Positions 1 through 8,517 of a DNA stretch of 64,000 nt are shown here, piece by piece. How positions within the stretch are numbered: position 1 is the stretch's first letter; each line of letters opens with the position of its first letter. This DNA is from Curtobacterium oceanosedimentum (lineage in GTDB: Bacteria; Actinomycetota; Actinomycetes; Actinomycetales; Microbacteriaceae). The notes under the pieces are model-generated. The model had not been told where the DNA came from. It did not search any database and saw nothing but the letters and a program-made list of their open reading frames with translations. The stretch covers positions 19,686 to 83,685 of the forward strand of contig NZ_JAIXIG010000014.1 of the NCBI RefSeq assembly GCF_020297365.1, written 5' to 3'. A program made the translations under genes and the position numbers.

Positions 1-2
1 TG

Positions 3-572
3 CTGCGACACGTGCTGCAGTCGTCGAACCCGACGCTCCGGGCCGTCTTCGCCGAGGACGCCGCAGCGCTGATCGGCCTGGTCGTCGCGTTCCTCGGGGT
101 GTTCCTGCACCAGGTCACGGGGCTCGCGGTCTTCGACGCGCTGGGCTCCATCGCGATCGGGGTGCTGCTCGGCGTCGTCGCGATCGTCCTGATCGACCGC
201 AACCGCCGCTTCCTGCTCGGCGAGAGCACGTCGCCGGAGCTCGAGGACGCCGTGCTCGTCGAGCTGCTCGGACGCTCGCAGGTGGAGCGCGTGACCTACC
301 TGCACCTGGAGTTCGTCGGCCCGTCGCGGGTGTACCTGGTGGCCGCCGTCGACCTGACCGGCAACGAGACCGAGGAGCACGTCGCGGTCCGGCTGCGCGA
401 GGTGGAGCAGTCGCTGGAGGACAGTCCGTACATCGAGGAGGCCGTGCTCACCCTGAGCGTCCCGGGCGATGCGTCCCTGGCGCCGACGAGCGAGGACGTG
501 CCCGAGGTGGTGCGGGACGGCACGGCCTCGGACGTGGCCTCCGGCGGGGCGGGGACGCTGCGGGCGGAGTGA
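3..572 (+). CDS. Cation diffusion facilitator (CDF) transporter, C-terminal part
   Basis: The gene is cut by the window edge; the frame is open from base 3, so the GTG at 12 is probably internal. About 189 residues remain. They contain two hydrophobic segments (roughly residues 20-40 and 45-65), matching the last membrane helices of a CDF divalent-cation/proton antiporter, followed by a soluble ferredoxin-like cytoplasmic domain of about 90 residues that dimerises in this family. Acidic residues in FAEDAA and FDALGS sit where CDF helices carry metal ligands. The substrate (Zn, Fe, Co or Mn) cannot be told from this part. It is convergent with the TetR gene downstream. Confidence 0.85.
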   Translation: MRHVLQSSNPTLRAVFAEDAAALIGLVVAFLGVFLHQVTGLAVFDALGSIAIGVLLGVVAIVLIDRNRRFLLGESTSPELEDAVLVELLGRSQVERVTYLHLEFVGPSRVYLVAAVDLTGNETEEHVAVRLREVEQSLEDSPYIEEAVLTLSVPGDASLAPTSEDVPEVVRDGTASDVASGGAGTLRAE

Positions 573-604
573 GCGCGGGGCCGGTGCGGGGACGAGGTTT
601 CGGG

Positions 605-650
605 CTGAGCGACAGTCCTCGGCTTCCGGAGCGCGTGCGGTGTCGCTCAG
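605..650. terminator. Hairpin between convergent genes
   Basis: Perfect 10-bp arms CTGAGCGACA (605-614) and TGTCGCTCAG (641-650) flank a 26-nt loop. The hairpin lies between the CDF stop and the TetR stop, so it could terminate transcription from both sides. There is no T-tract. Confidence 0.5.
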
Positions 651-690
651 CGCGGAACGGGGGCCGAGAGCCGAGCAGCGCCGCGGCGCG

Positions 691-1290
691 TCAGGCGGCG
701 TCGAGCCCCGCCGCCACCGGCCGGAGCGCCGCCGCGACGTACTCCACGAGAGCACGGCGACCGACCCCGTCTGAAACCCACACCCCGAACGCCGCCGCGG
801 CCGCCCCGAGCATCGCGCCGGAGACCGCCTGCGGCCGGAGCGCGCCCGGCTCCTCCCCCGTCCGCCCGGCGACGAACGCCGCAACGGCCGCGTGCTGCGC
901 CGTCACCCGCACCGCGACACCGGCGACGAGCTCGGGACCGATGCCCATGACCTCCGCCTGCGCCAGGGCCCACGGCACCCGCTCGGGGTCGTGCTCCCGA
1001 GCCGCGGTCAGCAGCGCCTGCTCGACGGCGCGCACCGGACTCGGCTCGGTGGACGCGGCCAGGTGCCCGGGCAGCCCGGCGACGGCGGCGTCGAGCTCGA
1101 GCCACATCACGTCGGCCTTCGCCGGGAAGTAGTTGAAGAACGTCGCCCGGCTCACCCCGGCGCGTGCGGCGATCTGGTCGACGGTCGTGCGCGCGTAGCC
1201 CTGTTCCAGGAACAGCTCGGCGGCGGCGTCGGCCAGCACCTCGGCGCTCGACCGTCGGGGGCGGCCCCCGCGGCGCATCGGTTCGTCCAT
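691..1290 (-). CDS. TetR/AcrR family transcriptional regulator
   Basis: This is a 199-residue DNA-binding repressor. Residues about 8-60 form the TetR helix-turn-helix, with LFLEQGYARTTVDQIAARAG followed by VSRATFFNYFPAKADVM; the rest is an alpha-helical ligand domain with no recognisable ligand signature. The start is set at the ATG at 1290 (MDEPMRRGGRPRR) because the longer reading runs into the divergent ABC operon. An ATG at 1278 is also possible. Only 31 bp separate it from the substrate-binding gene at 1322, so it probably controls that operon and itself. This is inferred from position. Confidence 0.85.
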   Translation of the reverse strand: MDEPMRRGGRPRRSSAEVLADAAAELFLEQGYARTTVDQIAARAGVSRATFFNYFPAKADVMWLELDAAVAGLPGHLAASTEPSPVRAVEQALLTAAREHDPERVPWALAQAEVMGIGPELVAGVAVRVTAQHAAVAAFVAGRTGEEPGALRPQAVSGAMLGAAAAAFGVWVSDGVGRRALVEYVAAALRPVAAGLDAA

Positions 1291-1306
1291 GGCTCCAGTA
1301 AAGCGG

Positions 1307-1321
1307 TAGGCTCGTCGAGCC
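1307..1321 (+). promoter_or_regulatory. Leaderless -10 and overlapping dyad for the ABC operon
   Basis: TAGGCT at 1307-1312 lies 9 nt before the ATG at 1322. A perfect dyad GGCTCGTCGAGCC (1309-1321) overlaps the -10 and ends at the start codon, a good position for a repressor such as the adjacent TetR protein. No Shine-Dalgarno sequence is visible. Confidence 0.5.
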
Positions 1322-2941
1322 ATGATCTTGGACTCAGTACAGAAAACCCTCGCCGCCGTCGCGGGCACCACCGCGGTCCTGCTCGCCCTGACCGCGTGCA
1401 CCGGCGGTGGTGCGAGCACGGGCAGCAGCACGCCCGTCGCCGGCGGGACGCTCACCTACGCCTCCGGCGACGCCGAACCGACCTGCCTCGACCCGCACGT
1501 CGGCGGCAACTACCCGCAGGCGCTGCTGGCGACGCAGTACATCGAGGAGCTCGTCGGGCTCGAGGACGGCAAGCCCACGCCCGAGCTCGCCACGGAGTGG
1601 ACCACGAGCGACGACGGGAAGACCCTGACGTTCACCCTGCGCGACGACGTCACCTTCACCGACGGCACCCCGTTCGACGCCGCCGCGGTCGTGGCGAACA
1701 TCGAGCACGTGCAGGACCCGGCCACCGCATCGAGCACCGGATACCTGGCGCTGCAGTCGATCACGAAGGCGACCGCCACCGACGAGCACACGGTCACGCT
1801 GACGCTGAGCCGCCCGGACAGCGCGCTGCTCGAGTCCTTCTCGCAGCCCTGGGTCGGCATGGAGTCCCCGAAGGCCCTCGAGCGCGACCAGGCGACGAAC
1901 TGCGAGTCCCCCGTCGGCACCGGGCCCTTCGCGGTCACCGGCTGGAAGCACGGCGACCGCGTCACCCTGACGAAGAACGCCGACCACTGGGGAACGACGA
2001 AGCCGCGCCTGTCCGGCATCACCTGGCGCTTCCTGCCCGACTCGACCTCGCGCTACGCCGCACTGCAGGCCGGCCAGGTGGACGTCATCGACAACGCCCA
2101 GCCCGACCAGCTCAAGGCGGCCTCGGCGAAGGGCGCGATCCGCGACCTCGACGCCCCGCGCCCCGGTGCCTCGAACCGCCTCGAGCTGAACTCCGGTCAC
2201 GGGGTGTTCCGCGACGAAGCGGTGCGCCAGGCCTTCATCGCCGGCGCCGAGATCGACCCCGGCCTGCAGTCGTTGTTCCTCGGCACCGCGGAGCGCTCGT
2301 ACTCGGCGCTCTCGAGCGCGGAGCCGCTCGCGTACTCCGAGAAGAGCCGGTTCGCCTACTCCCCCGACAAGGCGGAGCGACTCCTCGACGACGCCGGCTG
2401 GAAGGTCGGGTCGGACGGCATCCGCGAGAAGGACGGCCAGCGGCTGACCGTGCGGTTCCCCGTCTCGACGAACCAGTCGGTCCCGGCCGAGCGCAGCCTG
2501 TTCCAGCAGATCCAGGCCTCCGAGCAGGCCGTCGGCTTCGACGTCGTGCTCGACGAACTCGACCTGTCCAGCTGGTACGCGGCGCTCGCGGCGAACGAGT
2601 ACGACGTGGTCAGCGCGCCGTACACCAAGGTCGGCCCGGACGTGCTGCGGATCCTGTACGACAGCGCGAGCATCGAACCGGCACCGTCCGGCTACTTCGC
2701 CAACCTCGCCCAGCTCGACGACCCGGCACTCGACCGGCTGCTCGAGCAGGCCGCCCGCACGTCGGACGCCGACGAGCGCGCCGACCTGTACGAGCAGGCA
2801 CAGCGGCTGATCCTGGCCAGCAACACGGTGCTGCCGCTCTACGACCAGCAGAACCACTTCCTGGTGCGCTCGGCCGTGCACGGCATCGAGACGACCCCCG
2901 TTTCGACGCCCTGGTTCGGCACCGCGTGGATCGACCGCTGA
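1322..2941 (+). CDS. ABC transporter substrate-binding lipoprotein, family 5 (peptide/nickel type)
   Basis: A 539-residue solute receptor anchored outside the membrane. The N-terminus is a lipoprotein signal with lipobox LTAC (Cys26). The rest has the length and motifs of SBP family 5: the GGTLTYASGDAEPTCLDPH opening, TFTLRDDVTFTDGTPFDA, and a C-terminal LPLYDQQNHFLVRS segment. It is the first gene of an operon with two permeases and a fused ATPase, matching Dpp/Opp/Nik-type importers. The substrate cannot be assigned; the family handles peptides, nickel chelates and some sugars. The next start lies 4 nt after its stop. Confidence 0.9.
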   Translation: MILDSVQKTLAAVAGTTAVLLALTACTGGGASTGSSTPVAGGTLTYASGDAEPTCLDPHVGGNYPQALLATQYIEELVGLEDGKPTPELATEWTTSDDGKTLTFTLRDDVTFTDGTPFDAAAVVANIEHVQDPATASSTGYLALQSITKATATDEHTVTLTLSRPDSALLESFSQPWVGMESPKALERDQATNCESPVGTGPFAVTGWKHGDRVTLTKNADHWGTTKPRLSGITWRFLPDSTSRYAALQAGQVDVIDNAQPDQLKAASAKGAIRDLDAPRPGASNRLELNSGHGVFRDEAVRQAFIAGAEIDPGLQSLFLGTAERSYSALSSAEPLAYSEKSRFAYSPDKAERLLDDAGWKVGSDGIREKDGQRLTVRFPVSTNQSVPAERSLFQQIQASEQAVGFDVVLDELDLSSWYAALAANEYDVVSAPYTKVGPDVLRILYDSASIEPAPSGYFANLAQLDDPALDRLLEQAARTSDADERADLYEQAQRLILASNTVLPLYDQQNHFLVRSAVHGIETTPVSTPWFGTAWIDR

Positions 2942-2945
2942 CGCG

Positions 2946-4016
2946 GTGACGGACCCGACGGCCGGGAGGCCCGTCCCGCGCCCGGCGGACGGGCCGCGGA
3001 CCGCAGACGCCTCGGCAGCAGGGCGCTGGGCGCGCTGGGCGGTCCGCCGTGTGCTGGGCGGCATCGGCGTGCTCTGGGCGGTCGCGACGATCGTCTTCGT
3101 CGCGATCCGGCTCATCCCCGGCGACCCGGCACTCGCGATCCTGGGCGGACCGGGGTCGCAGGCCTCGGCCGAGGCCGTCGCCCAGGTGCGGCACGAGTAC
3201 GGCCTCGACCAGCCCGTCCTGGTGCAGTACGCGGTGTTCCTCGGACGGCTGGCGACCGGGCAGCTCGGCGACTCCTACGCCTTCCGCACGCCGGTCGCGA
3301 CCCTGCTCGGCCAGCAGCTGCCGGTCACGCTGACCCTGGCGGTCGCGGGGCTGGTGGTCGCGTGGGTGCTGGCGATCCTCGCCGCGTGGGCCTCGACGCA
3401 GCGCGGTCGGGTCGCCGCCGGACTGACGAGCGCCCTGAGCGTCACCGCGAGCGTGATGCCGCACTTCTGGCTCGGCAGCGTGCTCATCGTCGTGTTCGCC
3501 AGCGCCCTGGGATGGGTGCCCGCGGTGAGCGACGGCACCGCCCGCGGCTGGGTGCTCCCGGTGCTGACGGTGGCCGTGCCCGTCGCCGGCTACCTGGCGG
3601 AGACCGTGCGCGACGGGGTGGTGGACGCGCAGCGGTCGGCCTTCGCCCTCGCCGCCCGGGGCCGGGGCGAGACCCGCATCGGCCTGTTCGCCCGCCACCT
3701 GCTCCGGCACGCCGCGCTGCCCGGGATCGCGCTGTCCGCCTGGGCCTTCGGTTCCCTCGTCTCCGGTGCCGTCGTGGTCGAGTCGGTGTTCGCGCTGCCC
3801 GGCATCGGCCGCGCGCTCGTGACCGCCGTGACCCAGCGGGACATGCCCCTCGTCGTCGGCATCGCGATGGTGTCCGCGGCGGCCTACGTCGTGGTGCTGG
3901 CCGTCGCCGACCTCGTCGAGCGAGCCGTCGACCCGCGCGGCAGCGCTCCGCAGGGCGCCCCGCGGCGCGGTAGCGCGCGCCGCCGTGGAGCCGGCCGACC
4001 GGCGGGCGCACGGTGA
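2946..4016 (+). CDS. ABC transporter permease, DppB type
   Basis: A 356-residue inner-membrane permease with about six hydrophobic segments. The loop RGRGETRIGLFARHLLRHAA around residue 238 matches the EAA region that contacts the ATPase. RLIPGDPALAILGG near residue 55 is typical of DppB/OppB. The chosen start is the GTG at 2946. The N-terminal 35 residues are Pro/Arg-rich and coded by DNA carrying GCCGGGAGGCCCGTCCCGCG (2960-2979); the same 20-mer occurs in the sugar permease at 28045-29040. The stop overlaps the next start by 4 nt (GTGA). Confidence 0.9.
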   Translation: MTDPTAGRPVPRPADGPRTADASAAGRWARWAVRRVLGGIGVLWAVATIVFVAIRLIPGDPALAILGGPGSQASAEAVAQVRHEYGLDQPVLVQYAVFLGRLATGQLGDSYAFRTPVATLLGQQLPVTLTLAVAGLVVAWVLAILAAWASTQRGRVAAGLTSALSVTASVMPHFWLGSVLIVVFASALGWVPAVSDGTARGWVLPVLTVAVPVAGYLAETVRDGVVDAQRSAFALAARGRGETRIGLFARHLLRHAALPGIALSAWAFGSLVSGAVVVESVFALPGIGRALVTAVTQRDMPLVVGIAMVSAAAYVVVLAVADLVERAVDPRGSAPQGAPRRGSARRRGAGRPAGAR

Positions 4017-4912
4017 GCGGGATCGCCGACCCGGGCCTCCAGACCGGAGCACCCGGCCACCAGACCGCCGCCGGCCCCGAGCGCGTCCGTGGGGGGACGC
4101 TCGGTGTCGGCGGCACCATCGCGGGGGTGGTCGTGCTGGTCGCCGTGGTCGCGGCGGCCTGGCCGTCCCTGCTCGGCGGGGGCGACCCGCTGGCCGTCCA
4201 CCCGACCGAGGCGCTGCTCGCACCGAGCGCCGCACACCCCTTCGGCACCGACGAGTCCGGCCGCGACGTGCTGGCCCGCGTGGTCGCCGGGACCCGGGCC
4301 TCGCTCGTGGTGGGCGTCGCAGCGACCCTGATCGGCGGCGGCGCGGGCGTCCTGCTCGGCGTCGTCGCGGGACTCGGCGCGGGTGCCGGACGTGTCGGTC
4401 GCCTGCTCGACGCCGTGATCGGCCGGGCCACCGAGGTCGCGTTCGCCCTGCCCCTGCTGCTCGTCGCCCTGGTCGTCATCGCGGTGACCGGCCCCGGGCC
4501 CGTGCCCGCCGTGCTCGCCGTCGGGTTCGCGACCGCGCCGGGGTACGCCCGGATCGTCCGCGGTCTCGTGCGGTCGGCCCGGAGTTCGCAGGTGGTCGAG
4601 ACCGCGGTGCTGCTCGGCCGCTCCCCCGCCCGCACTGTCCTGCGCCACGTGCTGCCCACCGCGCTGTGGCCGGTCGTGGCCGTCGCGACGCTCGGCGTCG
4701 GGCAGGCCGTCGTGTGGGCCTCGGCGCTGAGCTACCTCGGCGTCGGCACGCCGCCGCCCGCGCCGGAGTGGGGCGCGATGCTCGCCGACGGGCGCACCTA
4801 CCTGCAGACCGCACCGTGGATGAGCACCTTCCCCGGACTCGCGATCGTGGCGCTCGCCACCGCCGTCACGGTGCTCGGCCGTGCGGTCCGACGGACGGGT
4901 GCCGCGCGGTGA
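4013..4912 (+). CDS. ABC transporter permease, DppC type
   Basis: A 299-residue membrane protein paired with the preceding DppB-like permease. Visible DppC hallmarks are HPFGTDESGRDVLARVVAGT near residue 77 and an EAA loop with VLLGRSPARTVLRHVLPTA near residue 200. About six hydrophobic helices are present, with a short disordered cytoplasmic N-terminus. Start and stop overlap both neighbours by 4 nt (GTGA), so translation is probably coupled through the operon. Confidence 0.9.
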   Translation: MSGIADPGLQTGAPGHQTAAGPERVRGGTLGVGGTIAGVVVLVAVVAAAWPSLLGGGDPLAVHPTEALLAPSAAHPFGTDESGRDVLARVVAGTRASLVVGVAATLIGGGAGVLLGVVAGLGAGAGRVGRLLDAVIGRATEVAFALPLLLVALVVIAVTGPGPVPAVLAVGFATAPGYARIVRGLVRSARSSQVVETAVLLGRSPARTVLRHVLPTALWPVVAVATLGVGQAVVWASALSYLGVGTPPPAPEWGAMLADGRTYLQTAPWMSTFPGLAIVALATAVTVLGRAVRRTGAAR

Positions 4913-6525
4913 CCGCCGTCCTCGACGTCCGCGGGCTCAGCGTCGCGATCGGGGGCGTCCCGATCGTGCACGGCGTGGACCTGCACGTCGACGCCGGCGA
5001 GTGCGTCGCCCTGGTCGGTGCCTCCGGCTCCGGCAAGACCGTCACGGCGCGGGCGGTGCTCGGCCTGTCGGCCCCGGGGTCCTCCGTGCACGCCGACGCC
5101 TTCACCGTCGACGGGACCGACGTGCGCGGCCTCTCCGACCGGCGCTGGCGGCGGCTGCGGGGATCGCGGGTCGGCTACGTCGGCCAGGAGGCACTGGGCG
5201 CGTTGGACCCGCTGCGTCCCGTCGGGCGCGAGGTCGCCGACACCCTGCGCCTGCACACCGAGATGGGTGCGGCCGAGCGCGTGGACGCCGTGCGCGAGGC
5301 CCTCGCCGCGGTGGGGCTCGACCCGGACATCGCGACCGACGGCCGACTCGCCGACACCCTGTCGGGCGGGATGCGGCAGCGCGCGCTCATCGCCGCCGCG
5401 ACCGTCGGATCGCCCGCGCTCGTGGTCGCCGACGAGCCGACGACGGCGCTCGACGCCGGGGTCGCCGTCACCGTGATGGAGCAGCTGCGTGCGGCACAGG
5501 CCCGGGGTGCGGGACTGCTCGTGATCACGCACGACCTCGGGCTCGTGGCGGGGTGGGCCGACCGGGTCGCGGTGGTGCACGAGGGCAGGGTCGTCGAGCA
5601 GGGCGCGGTCGGCGACGTCTTCGCCGCGCCCGTGCACGAGGCCACGCGGGCCCTGGTGCGTGCGGCCGCACCGGCGGCGGCGCACGGCACGGACGCGGGC
5701 GGCGGCTCGGCTCCGGACCCCGTCGCCGAGCAGCTCGACCCGGGGTCGCCCGCCACGACGAGCGTGCTCGTGGCACGGGGGCTGTCCCGCGCCTACGAGG
5801 GCGTCCCAGCGGTCGAGGACGTGTCGTTCGCCCTCGGCAGGGGGCGCGTGCTCGGCGTGATCGGCGCCTCGGGGTCGGGCAAGACGACCGTCGCCCGGAT
5901 GCTCCTCGGGCTCGAGACCCCCGACGCCGGCACGGTCACGCTCGACGACGAGCCGTGGGTCCCCCTGCCGGAACGCGATCGCCGCCCGCGCCGGCACCGC
6001 ATCGCGGCCGTCGTGCAGGACCCCGGCGCCACCTTCGACGAACGGTGGACGGTCGAGCGGGTCCTCGCCGACGCGTTCTCCCGCGGCGACGAACGGCGGG
6101 CACGGGGCGCGCTGGACGACCGGGTGGACGCGGCGCTCCGGCAGGTCGACCTGGACCCGGTGCTCCGCCCGCGTTCGCCGCGCACGCTCTCCGGCGGGCA
6201 GCGGCAGCGGCTCGCGATCGCCCGGGCGCTGGCCACCGACCCCGAGGTGATCGTGCTCGACGAGCCGGTCACCGCTCTCGACGCCACGGTGCAGGACGCC
6301 GTGCTGCGGCTGCTCGAACGACTGCGCGACGAGCGCGGCGCCGCGATGGTCTTCGTGTCGCACGACCTGCGCGCGGTGCGGCGGATGGCCGACGACGTGC
6401 TCGTCGTGCACGGGGGCCGGGTCGTCGAGCAGGGTCCCGCGGCGTCGGTGTTCGACCGGCCGGCGCACGCGGTCACGGCGCGGCTGCTGCACGCGGCCGA
6501 CCGCCTGGCCACCGGCCCCGCGTAG
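4909..6525 (+). CDS. Fused dual ATP-binding protein of the peptide-type ABC importer (DppD-DppF fusion)
   Basis: 538 residues with two complete nucleotide-binding domains. Domain 1 has Walker A GASGSGKT (about residue 38), signature LSGGMRQR and Walker B LVVADEPTTALD. Domain 2, after a linker rich in Ala/Gly/Pro, has Walker A GASGSGKTT (about 321), signature LSGGQRQR and Walker B VIVLDEPVTALD. Most Dpp/Opp systems encode these as separate DppD and DppF proteins; here one polypeptide supplies both. The GTG start overlaps the preceding stop by 4 nt. It ends the operon, and the 6606-6649 hairpin follows. Confidence 0.92.
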   Translation: MTAVLDVRGLSVAIGGVPIVHGVDLHVDAGECVALVGASGSGKTVTARAVLGLSAPGSSVHADAFTVDGTDVRGLSDRRWRRLRGSRVGYVGQEALGALDPLRPVGREVADTLRLHTEMGAAERVDAVREALAAVGLDPDIATDGRLADTLSGGMRQRALIAAATVGSPALVVADEPTTALDAGVAVTVMEQLRAAQARGAGLLVITHDLGLVAGWADRVAVVHEGRVVEQGAVGDVFAAPVHEATRALVRAAAPAAAHGTDAGGGSAPDPVAEQLDPGSPATTSVLVARGLSRAYEGVPAVEDVSFALGRGRVLGVIGASGSGKTTVARMLLGLETPDAGTVTLDDEPWVPLPERDRRPRRHRIAAVVQDPGATFDERWTVERVLADAFSRGDERRARGALDDRVDAALRQVDLDPVLRPRSPRTLSGGQRQRLAIARALATDPEVIVLDEPVTALDATVQDAVLRLLERLRDERGAAMVFVSHDLRAVRRMADDVLVVHGGRVVEQGPAASVFDRPAHAVTARLLHAADRLATGPA

Positions 6526-6605
6526 CCGGCCGTGCCGCCGCCGCCGCCGCAAGGTTTCGCCAGATGCGCCAGCGCGAGCAGCGCGCGACCGCCCGGGAGA
6601 CGACC

Positions 6606-6649
6606 GGAGGCACGGCGCGACGTCCGTGACGGACGCGCGCCGTGCCTCC
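6606..6649. terminator. Two-way terminator hairpin, GGAGGCACGG family
   Basis: GGAGGCACGGCGCG (6606-6619) pairs with CGCGCCGTGCCTCC (6636-6649). An inner perfect dyad CGTCCGTGACGGACG and one bulged A lie between them, giving a stem of about 21 bp. It sits between the convergent ABC operon and the ProP-like gene. Confidence 0.8.
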
Positions 6650-6670
6650 AGGCCGGCAGAGCGGCGGCGA

Positions 6671-8248
6671 CTACGAGCCGGCGGGCTCCTTCTTCTCGTC
6701 GCCCGTCGCGGCGTCACCCGAGATGATCGGGATCTCGCTCGTCGAGAACTCCTTGGCCCAGTCGGACTGTGCCAGCTCGGAGGTCGGGTCGTTGTAGTCC
6801 TCGATGACCGAGGCGACCTCGTCCTCCGACCCGACGGTCGGACCAGAGCCCATGAGCGGGGTGGCTGCCGTCTCCTTGGTGAAGTACACCGCGACGAGAC
6901 CGATCACCGCGGCCGCCATCAGGTAGAACGCGGGGATGTCCTCGGCCCAGCCGTACCCGGCGTCCTTCGCACCGGCGATGAGCGCCGAGGTGGCCAGCGG
7001 GGTCGTCCCACCGAAGAGCGACACCGAGACGTTGAACGCGATCGCCAGGGCGCCGTAGCGGATGATCGTCGGGAACAGGGCCGGCAGGGTCGACGGCATC
7101 GTCGAGGTGAACGTGACGAGCACGATCCCCAGGATGAGGAGCCCGGCGAAGACGCCCGGGCCGGTGCCGGTCTGGACGAGCTTGAGGGCCGGCCAGGACA
7201 GCAGGATGAAGCCGATGCACCCGGCGGCCAGCACGGGACGACGGCCGAACTTGTCGGACAGGCGACCACCGAAGGTGATGACGACCATCATGAGCAGCAT
7301 CACGACGACGATCAGGATGAGGCCGAACGTGGCGCTCTGGCCGAGGTTCTGCTCCAGGTAGGTCGGCATGTACGACAGCAGCATGTAGTCGGTCACGTTG
7401 AAGACCAGCACGAGACCGATGCAGATGATGAGCGAGCGCCAGTTCTCGGCGAAGAGCTTGAGGAACGGCGTCTTCTGCCCCTCGCGCTCGGCGGCCTGCT
7501 CCTGCTGCTTCTGGAAGGCCGGGGTCTCCTCGAGCTTGAGACGGAGGTAGAGCCCGATCAGGCCGAGCGGGCCGGCGATGATGAACGGGATGCGCCAGCC
7601 CCAGCTGAGCAGGGCCTCCTCGGACAGACCGAACTGCAGGGCGGTGACGATCGACGCACCGAGCACGTAGCCGGCGAGCGTGCCGAACTCGAGCCAGGAG
7701 CCCATGAACCCACGGCGCTTGTCCGGCGAGTACTCGGCGATGAACGTCGCGGCGCCGCCGTACTCACCACCGGTCGAGAAGCCCTGCACGAAGCGGGCGA
7801 CGAGCAGCAGGATGGGGGCCCAGAAGCCGATCGAGTCGTACGACGGGATGAGGCCGATCATGAGCGTGCCGGCGGCCATCAGGATCATCGTCAGCGCGAG
7901 GACCTTCTGTCGGCCGATCTTGTCGCCGATCGGGCCGAACACGGCACCACCGATCGGGCGGACGATGAACGCCGCGGCGAAGAAGCCGAACGTCGCGACG
8001 ATGTTCGCCGCGGGGTCGCCCTGCGGCAGGAACACCTGCGAGATCGTCACGGTCAGGTAGGCGAAGATGCCGAAGTCGAACCACTCCATGGCGTTGCCGA
8101 GCGCGGCTGCCGCGACGGCTCGCTTGAGCAGCGACTCCTCGACGACGGTGACGTCGTCCTTCGTGAGATCGCGACGAGCGCGCTTCGCGGCGCCCTTCGT
8201 GCGCAACGGCCGATCGCCGTGCGAGTGGGGTGCGTTGTTCGGTGCCAA
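6671..8248 (-). CDS. MFS metabolite/proton symporter, MHS family (ProP-like)
   Basis: A 525-residue, 12-helix transporter of the metabolite:H+ symporter group, which includes the osmoprotectant carrier ProP and several organic-acid carriers. Visible signatures are ALGNAMEWFDFGIFAYL in helix 1, GDKIGRQKVL between helices 2 and 3, RFVQGFSTGGEYGGAATF, and SDKFGRRPVLAAG between helices 8 and 9. The start is TTG at 8248, chosen because GGAGG (8255-8259) lies 6 nt upstream. The C-terminal tail of about 80 residues is hydrophilic. Proline/betaine uptake is likely but other substrates are possible. Confidence 0.88.
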   Translation of the reverse strand: MAPNNAPHSHGDRPLRTKGAAKRARRDLTKDDVTVVEESLLKRAVAAAALGNAMEWFDFGIFAYLTVTISQVFLPQGDPAANIVATFGFFAAAFIVRPIGGAVFGPIGDKIGRQKVLALTMILMAAGTLMIGLIPSYDSIGFWAPILLLVARFVQGFSTGGEYGGAATFIAEYSPDKRRGFMGSWLEFGTLAGYVLGASIVTALQFGLSEEALLSWGWRIPFIIAGPLGLIGLYLRLKLEETPAFQKQQEQAAEREGQKTPFLKLFAENWRSLIICIGLVLVFNVTDYMLLSYMPTYLEQNLGQSATFGLILIVVVMLLMMVVITFGGRLSDKFGRRPVLAAGCIGFILLSWPALKLVQTGTGPGVFAGLLILGIVLVTFTSTMPSTLPALFPTIIRYGALAIAFNVSVSLFGGTTPLATSALIAGAKDAGYGWAEDIPAFYLMAAAVIGLVAVYFTKETAATPLMGSGPTVGSEDEVASVIEDYNDPTSELAQSDWAKEFSTSEIPIISGDAATGDEKKEPAGS

Positions 8249-8429
8249 GTCGTTCCTCCGGTGTGCGGTGCGTCCTTCGGGCGTCCGGCGAGACGGCGAC
8301 GTTGCAGCTCCTGCGAGCTCCGCGCTCGCCGGACAAACTCCGACAGACTAGCAGGACACGGGCCAACCCGACATCTCGGTGTGGTAAACGGTGCCCGCAC
8401 GCCGACTGCGCCGGTGTCCGGGCCGCCGC

Positions 8430-8511
8430 TACGATTGGGGACACCGCGCGCCAGGCGCGGCACACTCAGGCACCTCATCACGGACTCGGTGCCGCACACA
8501 CGGACGGAAGG
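8430..8511 (+). promoter_or_regulatory. valS promoter and ribosome binding site
   Basis: TACGAT at 8430-8435 is a good -10. GGAAGG at 8506-8511 is 6 nt before the valS ATG, leaving a leader of about 75 nt. I see no T-box or other riboswitch fold in the 8249-8517 gap, which also carries the leader of the divergent ProP-like gene. Confidence 0.5.
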
Positions 8512-8517
8512 TGCACG

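Noticed and set aside
8249..8517. T-box or other riboswitch before valS
   Set aside because: No T-box bulge (TGG-containing) sequence, antiterminator or specifier stem could be recognised; the leader is only about 75 nt.
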